A stretch of 64,000 bases of DNA from Methanomicrobiaceae archaeon (GCA_029762625.1 JARVGI010000001.1:124001-188000); one strand, 5' to 3'; shown: positions 35,256 through 44,328, counted from the stretch's first letter. Numbers and translations: made by a program. Notes: generated from the letters alone by a model not told the origin.

Positions 35256-35560
35256 GGCTTACCACGCAACCGCACGCTGAAAGCTGGCAGGTCTCTTGCC
35301 GGCACAGGGACGCAAAAACCCGGCATGGCTGTCCTTGGGGCCCTATCGAATGCGCCCGTTGCGGGAGATCGGAAAAACCCGTGTCAGACAGGATGATATC
35401 CAAAATCCAGCATATTCTTTTGTCATGTAAAAATTATTAACTATTCTCATTCTTCCACGCGAGTGGCCCCGCCGGCAGGTCCGCGGTGAATGGTGCACGG
35501 CAGAATAATCGATGCCTGGAAGATCCCCGGCCGATGCAGGCCGCCGACGTTCGCCCGGAA
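35256..35560 (-). other. 305-base intergenic region between two minus-strand genes
   Basis: Mostly GC-rich, with one AT-rich pocket at about 35413-35450 containing GTTAATAATTTTTAC on the minus strand, which could be the ABCE1 terminator (T5) or a TATA-like element for the gene at 35255. No credible ORF or RNA gene was seen. Confidence 0.4.
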
Positions 35561-37333
35561 TCATTTCTTGGACACGTCAGCGTAGTAGTACTCGCCGATG
35601 GAGCGCTGCTCCCGGTCGAGGAAGGACCCGGGTTTGTTGATGCGTGGCCGTCCGGATTTGTCCCGCCGGAACGTCACCTCGAGCTCGGTGAGGAAATGGT
35701 TCATTCCCTCCTTCATATCGAAGGGGCCGAGCGCCTCGCCCTGTTTTCCCGGCTCGCCGTCGAACACCAGCAGGCGTTCGCTGATCATGTCGATCAGGTA
35801 GATATCGTGATCGATCACGAGGATGCCCGAATCCTTTCCCTCTGCGAATTTTTTCAGCATCCGCGCGAGTTTTACCCGCTGTTCGACATCGAGGTGGGCG
35901 CTCGGCTCGTCGAGGATATAGAGGTCAGCGTCCTGGCTCAGGCAGAGAGCGATGGCCACCCGCTGCAGTTCGCCGCCGCTCAGGGTGTCAACGCTCGACT
36001 GGAGGATGGGGTGCAGGGAGAGCGGTTCGAGAATTTCGTGCAGGTAGAAGGAGCTGTCGAACCGGTTCGTGGCCTGCCGGAGCAGCATCTCTACGGGGTC
36101 GGAGGAAGCCGGCTTGATATACTGCGGTTTGTAGGATACCTTGAGGGTTTTTTCCATGGTCCCCTCGTCCGGCTCCTCCGCACCGGCAAGCAGTTTTGCA
36201 AACGTACTCTTGCCGATGCCGTTGGCGCCGACCACGCCGAGCACCTCCCCGTGCCTGATATCCCCTCCCCCCACGGTGAGGGAGAATGCCCCGAAGGATT
36301 TTTTCATCGCGGGGAATGCAAAAAGCACCTCGCGGGTGACGCCGCGTGTATGGGAGCGCTCCTCGAACACCACCTCGTACTCGCGGAACCGGACGTTCTC
36401 CTCGTGGAGAAAGCCTTCGAGGTACTGGTTGATCCCGACGCGGACGCCTTTGGGGCGCGTGAGAATACCGAACACCGCTGGTTTTCCGTAACCGACGTGT
36501 ACCATGTCCGCGAGCATGTCGAGGATGGCGAGATCGTGCTCGACGATGATGACGGGGCGGTCTTTCGCCAGTTCCCGGATGAGCTTTGCGGCGGTCATCC
36601 TCTGGTAGATATCGAGGTACGGGGTGATTTCGTCGAGGAAATAGAAATCCGCGTCCCGTGCAAGACAGGCGGCGATGGCCATGCGCTGCAGTTCGCCCCC
36701 GCTCAATGCGCTGATGGGGCGCTCCACGAGGGATCGGAGCCCGAGTTCGTCGACATAGGCCTCGAGTACCCCCCGTTCGTCGGTCGAAGCGAGCAGCTCC
36801 CCGACCGTGCCCGCAAACACCTTCGGGATGTAGTCGATGTACTGTGGTTTGAGCGCGGTCTTCACCTTCCCCTCCGAGACCATCTGAAGATAGTCGAAGA
36901 GCTCGGTCCCCGTATAGGCCCGGAGAATCCCCTGCCACGAAGGCTCCTCGTCGAACCTCCCCTGGTTGGGGATCATCTGGCCGCCCAGGATATTCACCGC
37001 CGTACTCTTTCCGATGCCGTTCGCTCCCAGAATGCCGATAACCTTCCCTTCAAGGGGAATTGCCATGCCGTAGAGGGCAAACCCGTTCTGCCCGTACCGG
37101 TGGGTCGGGTGCTCGAGTTCTTCCGGCAGGGTGACGATATCGATGGCCACAAACGGGCATTTTTTCACGCATATCCCGCACCCGACGCAGAGCTCCTCCG
37201 AGATGGCGGCCTTGCCGTCCTCTCCGATAACCACCGTCTCGTCCCCTGTCCGCACCCTCGGGCAGTAGAGAATGCACTCGGTGCCGCATTTTTTGGGGTG
37301 GCACCTATCCTTATGAACAACCGCGATGCGCAT
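35561..37333 (-). CDS. ribosome recycling ATPase ABCE1 / Rli1
   Basis: Fe-S ABC-type ATPase that splits ribosomes after termination together with aPelota or aRF1. The 590 residues begin with two ferredoxin-like clusters (CHPKKCGTECILYC and CVGCGICVKKCP), then two nucleotide-binding domains, each with Walker A GANGIGKST, an LSGGELQR signature and a Walker B (FYFLDEITPYLD and LYILDEPSAHLD). The hinge region is present. Its partner aPelota lies 2.3 kb away on the other strand. The EMC6-like gene upstream ends 6 bases before its start, suggesting co-transcription. Confidence 0.97.
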   Translation of the reverse strand: MRIAVVHKDRCHPKKCGTECILYCPRVRTGDETVVIGEDGKAAISEELCVGCGICVKKCPFVAIDIVTLPEELEHPTHRYGQNGFALYGMAIPLEGKVIGILGANGIGKSTAVNILGGQMIPNQGRFDEEPSWQGILRAYTGTELFDYLQMVSEGKVKTALKPQYIDYIPKVFAGTVGELLASTDERGVLEAYVDELGLRSLVERPISALSGGELQRMAIAACLARDADFYFLDEITPYLDIYQRMTAAKLIRELAKDRPVIIVEHDLAILDMLADMVHVGYGKPAVFGILTRPKGVRVGINQYLEGFLHEENVRFREYEVVFEERSHTRGVTREVLFAFPAMKKSFGAFSLTVGGGDIRHGEVLGVVGANGIGKSTFAKLLAGAEEPDEGTMEKTLKVSYKPQYIKPASSDPVEMLLRQATNRFDSSFYLHEILEPLSLHPILQSSVDTLSGGELQRVAIALCLSQDADLYILDEPSAHLDVEQRVKLARMLKKFAEGKDSGILVIDHDIYLIDMISERLLVFDGEPGKQGEALGPFDMKEGMNHFLTELEVTFRRDKSGRPRINKPGSFLDREQRSIGEYYYADVSKK

Positions 37334-37339
37334 GGGATC

Positions 37340-37711
37340 TCACTGCAGAAAAATGGTGCTGGTAAGGAGCAGCGTCCATGAGATAAACCACAGGGAAAAT
37401 GTCATGAACGCCTGGTAAAACCAGTCCTTTCCTCCAAGGGCGGTATAGTCGATTTTGGCGATCATGAATATATGCCGCTGAAAGACAATCCCTGCAAGGA
37501 GGATGAGCACGCCGATGATTGCATTGGGTTGTGAGCCCGTGGCGGGATCCACCTGGCCGGCAAAGATGAACGACGCGATTCCCGCCAGAATTCCCATCAT
37601 GCAGGCGATGGCCGTCCGGATGATCCGTTCGTTGTGCGCTGCCCTCTTGTCAACCTGCGCAGGCGTGCCGGCGCTTTCCACAACCGCCTCGTTTGGGTTC
37701 TCGTCACTCAT
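37340..37711 (-). CDS. EMC6-like small membrane protein
   Basis: 123 residues starting at ATG 37711 with GGTG six bases upstream; the longer frame to 37975 runs over the divergent gene and has no hydrophobic character. It has a polar N-terminal tail (~30 residues), then three hydrophobic helices (~38-60, 67-87, 100-121) with NAIIGVLILLAGIVFQRHI and FSLWFISWTLLLTST. The shape and the polar Asn/Gly in the helices recall archaeal homologues of EMC6, part of a membrane-protein insertase; that link is from memory and tentative. Lying next to ABCE1 and RqcH, it would fit co-translational membrane work. Confidence 0.6.
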   Translation of the reverse strand: MSDENPNEAVVESAGTPAQVDKRAAHNERIIRTAIACMMGILAGIASFIFAGQVDPATGSQPNAIIGVLILLAGIVFQRHIFMIAKIDYTALGGKDWFYQAFMTFSLWFISWTLLLTSTIFLQ

Positions 37712-37767
37712 CTGGACACCAGTGCAGTATTTTTTAGTACTCAGACCATATGTAAGTTGGTATATCA

Positions 37768-39663
37768 ATGGCGACACTGCAGGGAATGAGCGGGATCGAT
37801 GTCCGGTGCATGGTCTTTGAGCTGCGCTCCCACCTTCCGCTCTGGGTAGGGAAAATCTACCAGTACGATCCGAAAATTCTGGGGTTCCGGTTGAACGGGG
37901 AGGAAAAGGCCCGGTACCAGTTTGTGATCGAGGCCGGCCGGCGTGCGCACCTGACCGGGGAACTCCCTCCCGCACCCCCGAACCCGTCGGGATTCTCGAT
38001 GCTGCTGAGAAAATATCTCCTCGGCGGAAAGATCCTCGATATCAGGCAGCACGGGCTCGAGAGAATTGTCGAATTCGTCGTGGGGAAACGCGATACCACC
38101 TACCACCTCGTGGTCGAACTCTTCGATGCCGGAAACGTCGTGCTCTGCGACGAGGAGTACCGTATCATCAAGCCGCTCTGGCACCACCGATTCCGCACCC
38201 GGGAGGTGGTGCCGGGGGCGGTGTACGTCTTTTCCGGCCCTTCGAACGCGGACCGGACGGAGGAGGAGATCGCCTCTTTGCTGAAGGATTCGGACCGCGA
38301 TCTCGTCAGGACCCTCGCCACAGCTCTGTTTCTCGGGGGATCGTACGCTGAGGAGATGTGCAGGATCACCGGACTTGACAGGGAAACGCCTGCAGCTGCA
38401 GCGGACGCGGGAAAAGTGCACGCGGCCTACCGGCGGCTGCTTGCGCTCGCGGAAGGCGGGGGACGGGCGGTCGTCGACGCCTCCGGGTGCTGGATTGTGC
38501 CGGAGGACGCCCGCGGGGAGGGGCGGGAATTTACGGGTTTTCACGAGGCGCTGGACGCCTTCTATCCACGCGTCGAGGGCCGTGCCGACAAGGAGGCGGC
38601 CCCCCGGCTCAGCCGCGAGGAGCGGATACGCAGGCAGCAGCAGGATGCGGTTGCAAAGTTCGAGAAACGAATCGAGCGCCTCGAGATAGCCGTCGAAGCG
38701 ATCTATGAGAACTACGCGCTGGTCAGCGACATTATCCGCACCCTCGACCAGGCCAGCAGGGAGCGGTCGTGGCAGGAGATCGAAACGATTCTCAAGCAAA
38801 GCGATAATTCGGTTGCAAAGGCTATCCGGGCAATTCACCCGGCGGACGCGGCGGTGGAGCTCGATCTCGGGGTACCGGTGAAGATTTTCGTCCACGACTC
38901 CCTTGAGGCGAATGTAGGGCGCTACTACGACCAGATAAAAAAATTCAGGCGGAAGCGGGAAGGCGCCCTCGCCGCCATGGAGCAGTCGTTCGAGGTAAAA
39001 CCCTCGAAGAAGAAGGAGTACGTCTTTCTCAAACCCCGCTGGTACCACCGCTTCCGCTGGTGCCACACTCACGACGGCGTGCTGCTGCTCGGGGGGCGCG
39101 ATGCCTCCCAGAACGAGGATCTCGTCAGGCGGTACATGGAAGGGGGCGACACTTTTCTCCACGCCGATGTCCACGGGGCGGGCGTCGTCCTGGTCAAGGG
39201 GGAGACAGGACACATGGACGAAGCGGCGCAATTCGCGGCTTCCTACTCGAACGCGTGGAAAGCAGGGCATTTTTCTGCCGACGTGTATGCCGCACGCCCG
39301 GAGCAGGTGAGCAAGACACCCGAGCCCGGCGAATACGTGAGCAGGGGCTCGTTCATCGTCCGGGGAGAACGGACGTATTTCCGCAATGTGCCGCTGGGCG
39401 TGGCGATCGGTATCCAGGTCGAGCCCGTTGTTGCCGTGATCGGCGGCCCGGTGAGTGCGGTGGCAGAAAAGGCAAAGGTATGGGTCGTGCTCGCTCCGGG
39501 ACAGTACAGCCCGAACGATACGGCCAAAAAGGTGCTCCGCGCCCTCCGGCAGGGCCTTGCGGAAGACGAGGTCCGGGCCCTCAAGCGCGTACTGAATACG
39601 GAGCAGGTCGCCGGATTTGTGCCGCCGGGCGGATCGGATATCGTGGAGCTACATGAAGGCTGA
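37768..39663 (+). CDS. rqcH: RqcH/NEMF-type ribosome quality control protein
   Basis: NFACT-family protein that binds stalled large ribosomal subunits and, in bacteria and eukaryotes, adds alanine or threonine tails. Of 631 residues, the N-terminal NFACT-N (FbpA-like) domain covers ~1-300 (DVRCMVFELRS...YQYDPKILGFRLNG), a long coiled-coil (RIRRQQQDAVAKFEKRIERLEIAVE..., ~285-420) follows, and the NFACT-R domain carries GGRDASQNEDLVRRYM and FLHADVHGAGVVLVKG with AAQFAASYSNAWK after. It is divergent from the EMC6-like gene and overlaps pelA by 11 bases. Confidence 0.93.
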   Translation: MATLQGMSGIDVRCMVFELRSHLPLWVGKIYQYDPKILGFRLNGEEKARYQFVIEAGRRAHLTGELPPAPPNPSGFSMLLRKYLLGGKILDIRQHGLERIVEFVVGKRDTTYHLVVELFDAGNVVLCDEEYRIIKPLWHHRFRTREVVPGAVYVFSGPSNADRTEEEIASLLKDSDRDLVRTLATALFLGGSYAEEMCRITGLDRETPAAAADAGKVHAAYRRLLALAEGGGRAVVDASGCWIVPEDARGEGREFTGFHEALDAFYPRVEGRADKEAAPRLSREERIRRQQQDAVAKFEKRIERLEIAVEAIYENYALVSDIIRTLDQASRERSWQEIETILKQSDNSVAKAIRAIHPADAAVELDLGVPVKIFVHDSLEANVGRYYDQIKKFRRKREGALAAMEQSFEVKPSKKKEYVFLKPRWYHRFRWCHTHDGVLLLGGRDASQNEDLVRRYMEGGDTFLHADVHGAGVVLVKGETGHMDEAAQFAASYSNAWKAGHFSADVYAARPEQVSKTPEPGEYVSRGSFIVRGERTYFRNVPLGVAIGIQVEPVVAVIGGPVSAVAEKAKVWVVLAPGQYSPNDTAKKVLRALRQGLAEDEVRALKRVLNTEQVAGFVPPGGSDIVELHEG

Positions 39664-40678
39664 ATTCGGTGAATTGAAAAAAAATTCGGGGGAGATCCGG
39701 CTCTTTCCCGAATCGCTCGATGATCTCTGGCACCTGAAACACCTCGTCCGGGCTGGCGATCGTGTGGTTGCGACCACCTTCCGGAGCATGGATGCGGCCA
39801 CGGACAAACTACGCCCGGAAAAATCCGAAAAAAAGCCCGTGAGGCTCGGGATACAGGTGCAGAAGGTTGAATTCCACCGCCACGCCAGCCGGCTCCGCAT
39901 CAGCGGCGTAATCGAGCACGGCGTCGACGAGGGATTCCACCATACCCTCAACGTGGAGTCGGGTTACGAGATCTCCGTGATCAAAGACTGGAAACCCACC
40001 GATCTCGAGCGCATCGACCGTGCGGTGAAGGCTTCGTCGGCCGGGGTGACCTACGTGGTCAGCATCGAGGAAGGCGAGGCCCAGATATTTCGCATACGAC
40101 AGTTCGGGCCAGAACCGGTGAATACCATCACCGTCGGCAGCGCCAAGCGCGAGGGGATGGACGGGCGGGGGATGCTGTTTGCCGAGGTCGCCTCCTCCCT
40201 CGCGGAGATCAGCGGCCCGGTGGTCATTGCCGGACCGGGGTTTGTGAAAGATGATCTCATGGCATTTGTGCGCGCGCATGATCCCGATCTGGCATCCCGG
40301 TGCGTGCTTGCGGACACGAGGAGGGTGGGGCATGGTGCGGTGCAGGAGGTCATCGGGCAGGGCGTGCTGGACCGGATCACCGAGGACGTGCAGCTCGCCC
40401 GTGAAGTGCGGCTGATGGACGAGCTGCTCAGGCGCATCGGCACCGGCGGCGCTGCCGCCTACGGGACAGAAGAGGTGCGGACCGCGATCGATTTCGGGGC
40501 GGTCGAGGAGGTTCTGGTCTGCGACGAGATGATGCTCGATGCCGAAGTGGAAGCCCTTCTAGAGCGGGCAGAATCGGTGCGGGCGACGGTCGTGGTCTTT
40601 TCCACCGCATTCGAGCCCGGCGAACAGCTCATGGCCCTGGGGGGCATTGCGGCGCTGTTGCGGTTTCCGGTCCGGTAA
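39653..40678 (+). CDS. pelA: mRNA surveillance protein aPelota
   Basis: eRF1-like ribosome rescue factor of 341 residues. The start ATG 39653 lies inside rqcH; the longer frame from 39617 is non-conserved. The Pelota N-terminal Sm-like domain shows GEIRLFPESLDDLWHLKHLVRAGDRV, and the central and C-terminal eRF1-like domains show YVVSIEEGEAQIFRIRQFGP, VIAGPGFVKDDL and DEVLVCDEMMLDAEVE-type segments; there is no GGQ motif, as expected for Pelota. Translational coupling with rqcH and nearness to ABCE1 bring three rescue factors together. Confidence 0.96.
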   Translation: MKAEFGELKKNSGEIRLFPESLDDLWHLKHLVRAGDRVVATTFRSMDAATDKLRPEKSEKKPVRLGIQVQKVEFHRHASRLRISGVIEHGVDEGFHHTLNVESGYEISVIKDWKPTDLERIDRAVKASSAGVTYVVSIEEGEAQIFRIRQFGPEPVNTITVGSAKREGMDGRGMLFAEVASSLAEISGPVVIAGPGFVKDDLMAFVRAHDPDLASRCVLADTRRVGHGAVQEVIGQGVLDRITEDVQLAREVRLMDELLRRIGTGGAAAYGTEEVRTAIDFGAVEEVLVCDEMMLDAEVEALLERAESVRATVVVFSTAFEPGEQLMALGGIAALLRFPVR

Positions 40679-40771
40679 TTCCGTTTTTCGCCCCACCCCG
40701 GCAGGCCGGCCCCGGGTTGAGGCAGTGGCGTGATGCCGCAACGAAACGCCGCGCATCCGCCCGTGGAGCGG

Positions 40772-40791
40772 GATAAAAAAATGGGAAAAAA
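40772..40791 (-). terminator. oligo-T terminator of the FKBP gene
   Basis: Two T-runs on the minus strand (T6 at 40786-40791, T7 at 40775-40781) directly after the FKBP stop, separated by CCCA. Consecutive T-tracts are the usual intrinsic terminator in archaea. Confidence 0.6.
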
Positions 40792-41544
40792 TTATTCTCC
40801 CGGTTCTTCGGTTATCGTCGGTTCGGGTACCTCTTCGGGCTCGTCGGTGGCTTCCTCGACCGGTTCCGCGGCCTCTTCGGCCTGTGCCGGGCGCGTGAAC
40901 ACCTCTTTGAGGATAACCTCATCCACCCCGTCGAGGTATTCGAAGATCTGGTGGACGGCCATTCCCCTGCCCATCAGCCACCGGCGGTCGTAGGTGATCC
41001 CGGGGGGGAGCAGGACGGTGAGCACGCCACCGGCGAGCTCGACCTCCATGTCGCGGCCCGAAAAGAGGTTGATAAGGGCTTTCGCCCGTTCCACTGCATC
41101 CTCGATGGAATCCTCGATCGTGAAGGTATACTGGAGTGTCTTTCCTGCCAGCGGGTGGTTGAAGTCGACCACGGCGCGCTTGCCGACCACATTGACCACC
41201 ACTCCCTCGCGCCCTTCTGAGCTGACGCGCGTGCCCACGGTGGGTTTTTCAGGAAAATCCTTTACCGGAGCGGATCGCACGAGGGTATCGTCGCGCGGGC
41301 CGTACGCCTTTTCGGGGGGGATCTCGATCTCGCCCTCGAAGCCGACCTCTTTTCCGATGATCGCCTCGTCGAGCCCGGCGATCACGTGCATACTTCCTGC
41401 ACGGACGACAATGGGTCCGTAGGATTTCTGAGGGCTGTAGATGCCGTTTTCTTTGGCCTTCTCATCATCCGTCGTATCGAAGACCTCATCATCCACCAAT
41501 CCCGTATAGGATATTTTAACAAAGTCACCTTCCTGAACTGTCAT
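40792..41544 (-). CDS. cytosolic FKBP-type peptidyl-prolyl isomerase, long archaeal form
   Basis: A 250-residue prolyl isomerase/chaperone. The FKBP core (~1-155) shows FVKISYTGLVDDEVFDTTDD, HVIAGLDEAIIGKEVG and, after the inserted flap domain (~85-130), NHPLAGKTLQYTFTIE. A C-terminal domain (~160-225) is that of the FKBP26 archaeal type, with a long acidic tail of Glu/Pro/Thr (~225-250). No signal peptide is present, so it acts in the cytosol, unlike the lipoprotein FKBP at 7966. Poly-T follows the stop. It converges with pelA. Confidence 0.94.
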   Translation of the reverse strand: MTVQEGDFVKISYTGLVDDEVFDTTDDEKAKENGIYSPQKSYGPIVVRAGSMHVIAGLDEAIIGKEVGFEGEIEIPPEKAYGPRDDTLVRSAPVKDFPEKPTVGTRVSSEGREGVVVNVVGKRAVVDFNHPLAGKTLQYTFTIEDSIEDAVERAKALINLFSGRDMEVELAGGVLTVLLPPGITYDRRWLMGRGMAVHQIFEYLDGVDEVILKEVFTRPAQAEEAAEPVEEATDEPEEVPEPTITEEPGE

Positions 41545-41600
41545 GCATACACCTGAACTATATTAAATCGAGAACTACCTACAAAATAATTTTGACGCTT

Positions 41601-42128
41601 ATGTATGAAATTGAAGCAAAGGTACGGGTTGATGACCTCGCCGCGGTCCGCAGAAGCCTGACCGAGCACCATGCGATCCCCGCCGGCGAAGAATCGCAGA
41701 TTGACGTCTACTACAACGCACCGCACCGGGATTTTGCCGCCACGGATGAGGCGCTGCGCGTCCGCTATGCCGGGGATGTTCCGGAGATCACCTACAAGGG
41801 GCCCAAACTCGCCTCGTCGGGGATGAAAGCCCGCAGGGAGATCACGGTTGGGGTTGATTCGGGGGAGCGCTTCGAGGAGGTCCTGACCCTTCTCGGATTT
41901 TCGCGTGTTGCAGCGGTCGTCAAGCGCCGCGAGGAATACCACTGGCAGGGTGCCACAATCGCCCTCGATTCAGTTGAAGGGCTCGGTACCTTCGTGGAGA
42001 TCGAGGTGATGACCGAAGGCGACCGGGACGCTGCACAAGCCCATATTCATGAACTGGAAAGGATGCTGGGGGTGCAGGGCACCCATATCACCGATTCGTA
42101 CCTGGAGCTGATCATGGCGAAACGGTGA
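41601..42128 (+). CDS. CYTH-domain protein (class IV adenylate cyclase CyaB-like)
   Basis: A 175-residue triphosphate-tunnel enzyme. The N-terminal EIEAKV is the ExExK signature, with later basic and acidic residues expected (LRVRYAG, ITYKGPK, KRREEY, IALDSVEGLGTFVEIEV). Family members hydrolyse triphosphate or make cAMP; archaeal CyaB-like proteins are mostly uncharacterised, so no activity is claimed. Start ATG 41601; a TTG at 41592 is upstream. It is divergent from the FKBP gene, and its 3' end overlaps the minus-strand phosphoesterase by 17 bases. Confidence 0.88.
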   Translation: MYEIEAKVRVDDLAAVRRSLTEHHAIPAGEESQIDVYYNAPHRDFAATDEALRVRYAGDVPEITYKGPKLASSGMKARREITVGVDSGERFEEVLTLLGFSRVAAVVKRREEYHWQGATIALDSVEGLGTFVEIEVMTEGDRDAAQAHIHELERMLGVQGTHITDSYLELIMAKR

Positions 42129-42759
42129 GCAGATCGATGGTGAACTCTTTCGCGGCATCCCCGAAATGGATGAACGCGCAGTCGCCTTCGGATGCCATGC
42201 CCGGGTTGACCACCGTCACCCCGCCGCACTCCCGGATCCCCTTTTCTTCATGAATGTGCCCGCAGCACACCAGGTCGAAGTCCTCCATGTGCGCTCGCAT
42301 ACTGCTGCTTCCCACATGCATATCGCCGATGCAGTCGAGCGTCTCCAGTGGCGGAGCGTGTGCAACGAGCACGTTGTGTACGTTTTGTTTCATCCTTTTC
42401 TTGGCTTTGACGAGAAGTTCATCGATCTCCTCCTCGCTGAGTTCAAACGGCGTGTCGAAGGGCGTGGGGTTGGATGCACCGATTCCCGTGAACGTAATGG
42501 CTCCAATATCGATCGACGACCCGTGCAGGCAGACCGCGTCGGATCGTTCGATAACATCCAGAATATCCCTTGGATCGCAGTTCCCGGGAACGACAAAGCA
42601 CGGCATTTCGAATTTCGCAAGGAGGTCTTTTGCACCCTCCGCAGGGCCGCAGTCGGTCAGATCCCCTGCGATGAGTACCATGTCCGGATTCAGTCCGATA
42701 AATCTGTCAATATGCTCGTAATTACCGTGCAAATCCGAGAGAAGGAGCACATTAATCAT
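42112..42759 (-). CDS. metallophosphoesterase (YfcE/MJ0936-like)
   Basis: A calcineurin-type phosphoesterase of 215 residues with the whole metal-binding set: LSDLHGNYEH near residue 8, AGDLTDCG near 31, PGNCD near 55, HAPP near 130 and CGHIHEEK near 160. Archaeal relatives cleave cyclic dinucleotides or model phosphodiesters; the natural substrate is unknown. Start at ATG 42759 is chosen for the family MINVLLLSDLHG start. It follows the radical SAM gene by 11 bases in an operon and overlaps the CYTH gene end tail to tail. Confidence 0.9.
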   Translation of the reverse strand: MINVLLLSDLHGNYEHIDRFIGLNPDMVLIAGDLTDCGPAEGAKDLLAKFEMPCFVVPGNCDPRDILDVIERSDAVCLHGSSIDIGAITFTGIGASNPTPFDTPFELSEEEIDELLVKAKKRMKQNVHNVLVAHAPPLETLDCIGDMHVGSSSMRAHMEDFDLVCCGHIHEEKGIRECGGVTVVNPGMASEGDCAFIHFGDAAKEFTIDLLTVSP

Positions 42760-42770
42760 GGGTATACATC

Positions 42771-43904
42771 TCAATTCTTCTTAAAAAACCTTGCCTCGGG
42801 GGCGATCCACGACCCGGTCGCCTTTCCCTTCAGGGCGAGCCTGCCGAGGGTTTTCTGTGTTTCGGGAAGTATCGGTCCCGGCGGCTGCCCTGCAAGAGGG
42901 GTGCCGGGGAGCGGTGTGAAGTGGTGTGCGTGCACCTGCCCGTACCGCGCCACCCACTCGACGAGTTCGAGCGTCGCTCGCTGGTCTTCCTCCGTCTCGC
43001 ACGGGAATCCCACGATCACGTCCACCACGGGGACAAGATCGAATTCACGGCAGAGCTCCACCGCACGGATTACATCCGCCACCGAATGCCCCCGCCTGAT
43101 CGCTGCGAGCACGCCATCGCTTCCGGACTGTGCGCCGAAATGGACCTTTCTGTTCGCGCAGTACCGGCAGACGAGATCGAGCGATTCTGGGGTGACGAAC
43201 TCGGGGCGCACCTCGCTTGGAAACGTGGCGAGGTAGACGGCGTTGTCCAGCGCCCTGAGAAGGCGTTCGAGCTTCTCGAAGCGGGGGTGGATGCCGTCCG
43301 ACCCGTAGGCGAATGCATTCGGGCTGATGAACCGGGCATCCCGGTAGCAGGAGGCGGCGCGGGCGACGGCGTCGATCGAGCGGTGCCGCATCGACCTGCC
43401 GAACATCCTCGGTGTCTGGCAGTATGTGCACCCGTACGGGCACCCCCTGCTGATTTCGATATATCCTCGCACCTTCGAAAAAGGGGCAAATGCATCGAGC
43501 CGGACGCAGGAGTCGGCAGGGCGGACGGTGTGGGCGGTCGCCACGCCGGGCGGGGGGGCGGTGGTGCCGTCCCGCAACCTCTCGAGGAGGAGGGGGAGGG
43601 TTCGTTCCCCCTCCCCGATGACGGCATAGTCGGCGTAGGTGCACACCTCGCCGGGGCATGCCGTGGCATGCGGCCCCCCCACCACCGTGATGCAGTCGGC
43701 ATCCCTGATCTCGTCGCGGAAATGCGGCTCGATAATCGAATTCAGGCTGTAGCAGGTGATCTCTGCCGCCGGCCGGTCGACGGCTTCGAGGTGAATGCCG
43801 TAGAGTTCGCATGCGGCATAGAGAGCGGCATACGAATTGTTCGTGCCTTTTATGGTTCTCCAGTTGACCTGCATGGGATTTGTGGGCAACACTGGCGGGG
43901 GCAT
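42771..43904 (-). CDS. B12-binding/radical SAM domain protein (MJ_1487-like)
   Basis: Radical SAM enzyme of 377 residues. An N-terminal cobalamin-binding-like region (~1-120: YAALYAACELYGIHLEAV, CITVVGGPHATACP) precedes the catalytic core with the cluster motif RGCPYGCTYCQTP near 150. The layout resembles the methanogen family of B12-binding/radical SAM proteins of the MJ_1487 type, whose reaction is unknown. A conserved-looking ISPNAFAYGSDG is after the cluster. It lies between the aconitase-X small subunit and the phosphoesterase in an operon. Confidence 0.85.
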   Translation of the reverse strand: MPPPVLPTNPMQVNWRTIKGTNNSYAALYAACELYGIHLEAVDRPAAEITCYSLNSIIEPHFRDEIRDADCITVVGGPHATACPGEVCTYADYAVIGEGERTLPLLLERLRDGTTAPPPGVATAHTVRPADSCVRLDAFAPFSKVRGYIEISRGCPYGCTYCQTPRMFGRSMRHRSIDAVARAASCYRDARFISPNAFAYGSDGIHPRFEKLERLLRALDNAVYLATFPSEVRPEFVTPESLDLVCRYCANRKVHFGAQSGSDGVLAAIRRGHSVADVIRAVELCREFDLVPVVDVIVGFPCETEEDQRATLELVEWVARYGQVHAHHFTPLPGTPLAGQPPGPILPETQKTLGRLALKGKATGSWIAPEARFFKKN

Positions 43905-43923
43905 AATCCGGGTGCGCCGGGGT

Positions 43924-44328
43924 TCACGCCCCCATCCTGAGCGACCCTTCGGTGCCGTCGACCGTGGCGGTCGTGCCGCTCTTCAGTTCGGCGAACGGGA
44001 TTTCCGGGCGATCGATCATCGGGATGCCGGCGATGATCGCCCCCACAGCGACGATGGGCTCGGCCTCATGGTTGATGATGGCGGCGGGCGCGTTCCCGTT
44101 CCGCTGCAGGGCGTACATGACATAGGAGCCGACCGTCGATCCCTTCCCGAAGGGAAAAGCGAGGACCGTGTCCGCGATCGATCTGCCCTCGAGCGGGTGC
44201 CCCTGCTCGATGACCACGCCGGATTCTGGGTCCACGCCGGAGAGGAACGATAGTGCCGCATCAGTCACCAGCAGCGGCCCTGTCCCCGTCCCCTTCGCAA
44301 TCGGCCGGGCCCGGATTATCACTTCCAT
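43924..44328 (-). CDS. aconitase X swivel subunit (DUF126), phosphomevalonate dehydratase small subunit
   Basis: 134-residue protein starting MEVIIRARPIAKG at ATG 44328; the longer frame from 44511 runs antisense to PAN and is not real. It has SGVDPESGVVIEQGHPLEGRSI, VLAFPFGKGSTVGSYVMYAL and IINHEAEPIVAVGAI, the hallmarks of DUF126. In archaea this is the small subunit of the enzyme that dehydrates phosphomevalonate in the archaeal mevalonate pathway to isoprenoids. The large subunit gene is not in the window. It heads the minus-strand operon with the radical SAM gene and is divergent from PAN. Confidence 0.88.
   Translation of the reverse strand: MEVIIRARPIAKGTGTGPLLVTDAALSFLSGVDPESGVVIEQGHPLEGRSIADTVLAFPFGKGSTVGSYVMYALQRNGNAPAAIINHEAEPIVAVGAIIAGIPMIDRPEIPFAELKSGTTATVDGTEGSLRMGA

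Noticed and set aside
35486-37381. 631-residue plus-strand open frame opposite ABCE1
   Set aside because: Exact antisense of the ABCE1 gene; no domain features and a composition expected from the reverse strand of a GC-rich gene.
42921-43940. 339-residue plus-strand frame opposite the radical SAM gene
   Set aside because: Antisense shadow; the minus-strand gene has the CxxxCxxC radical SAM motif.
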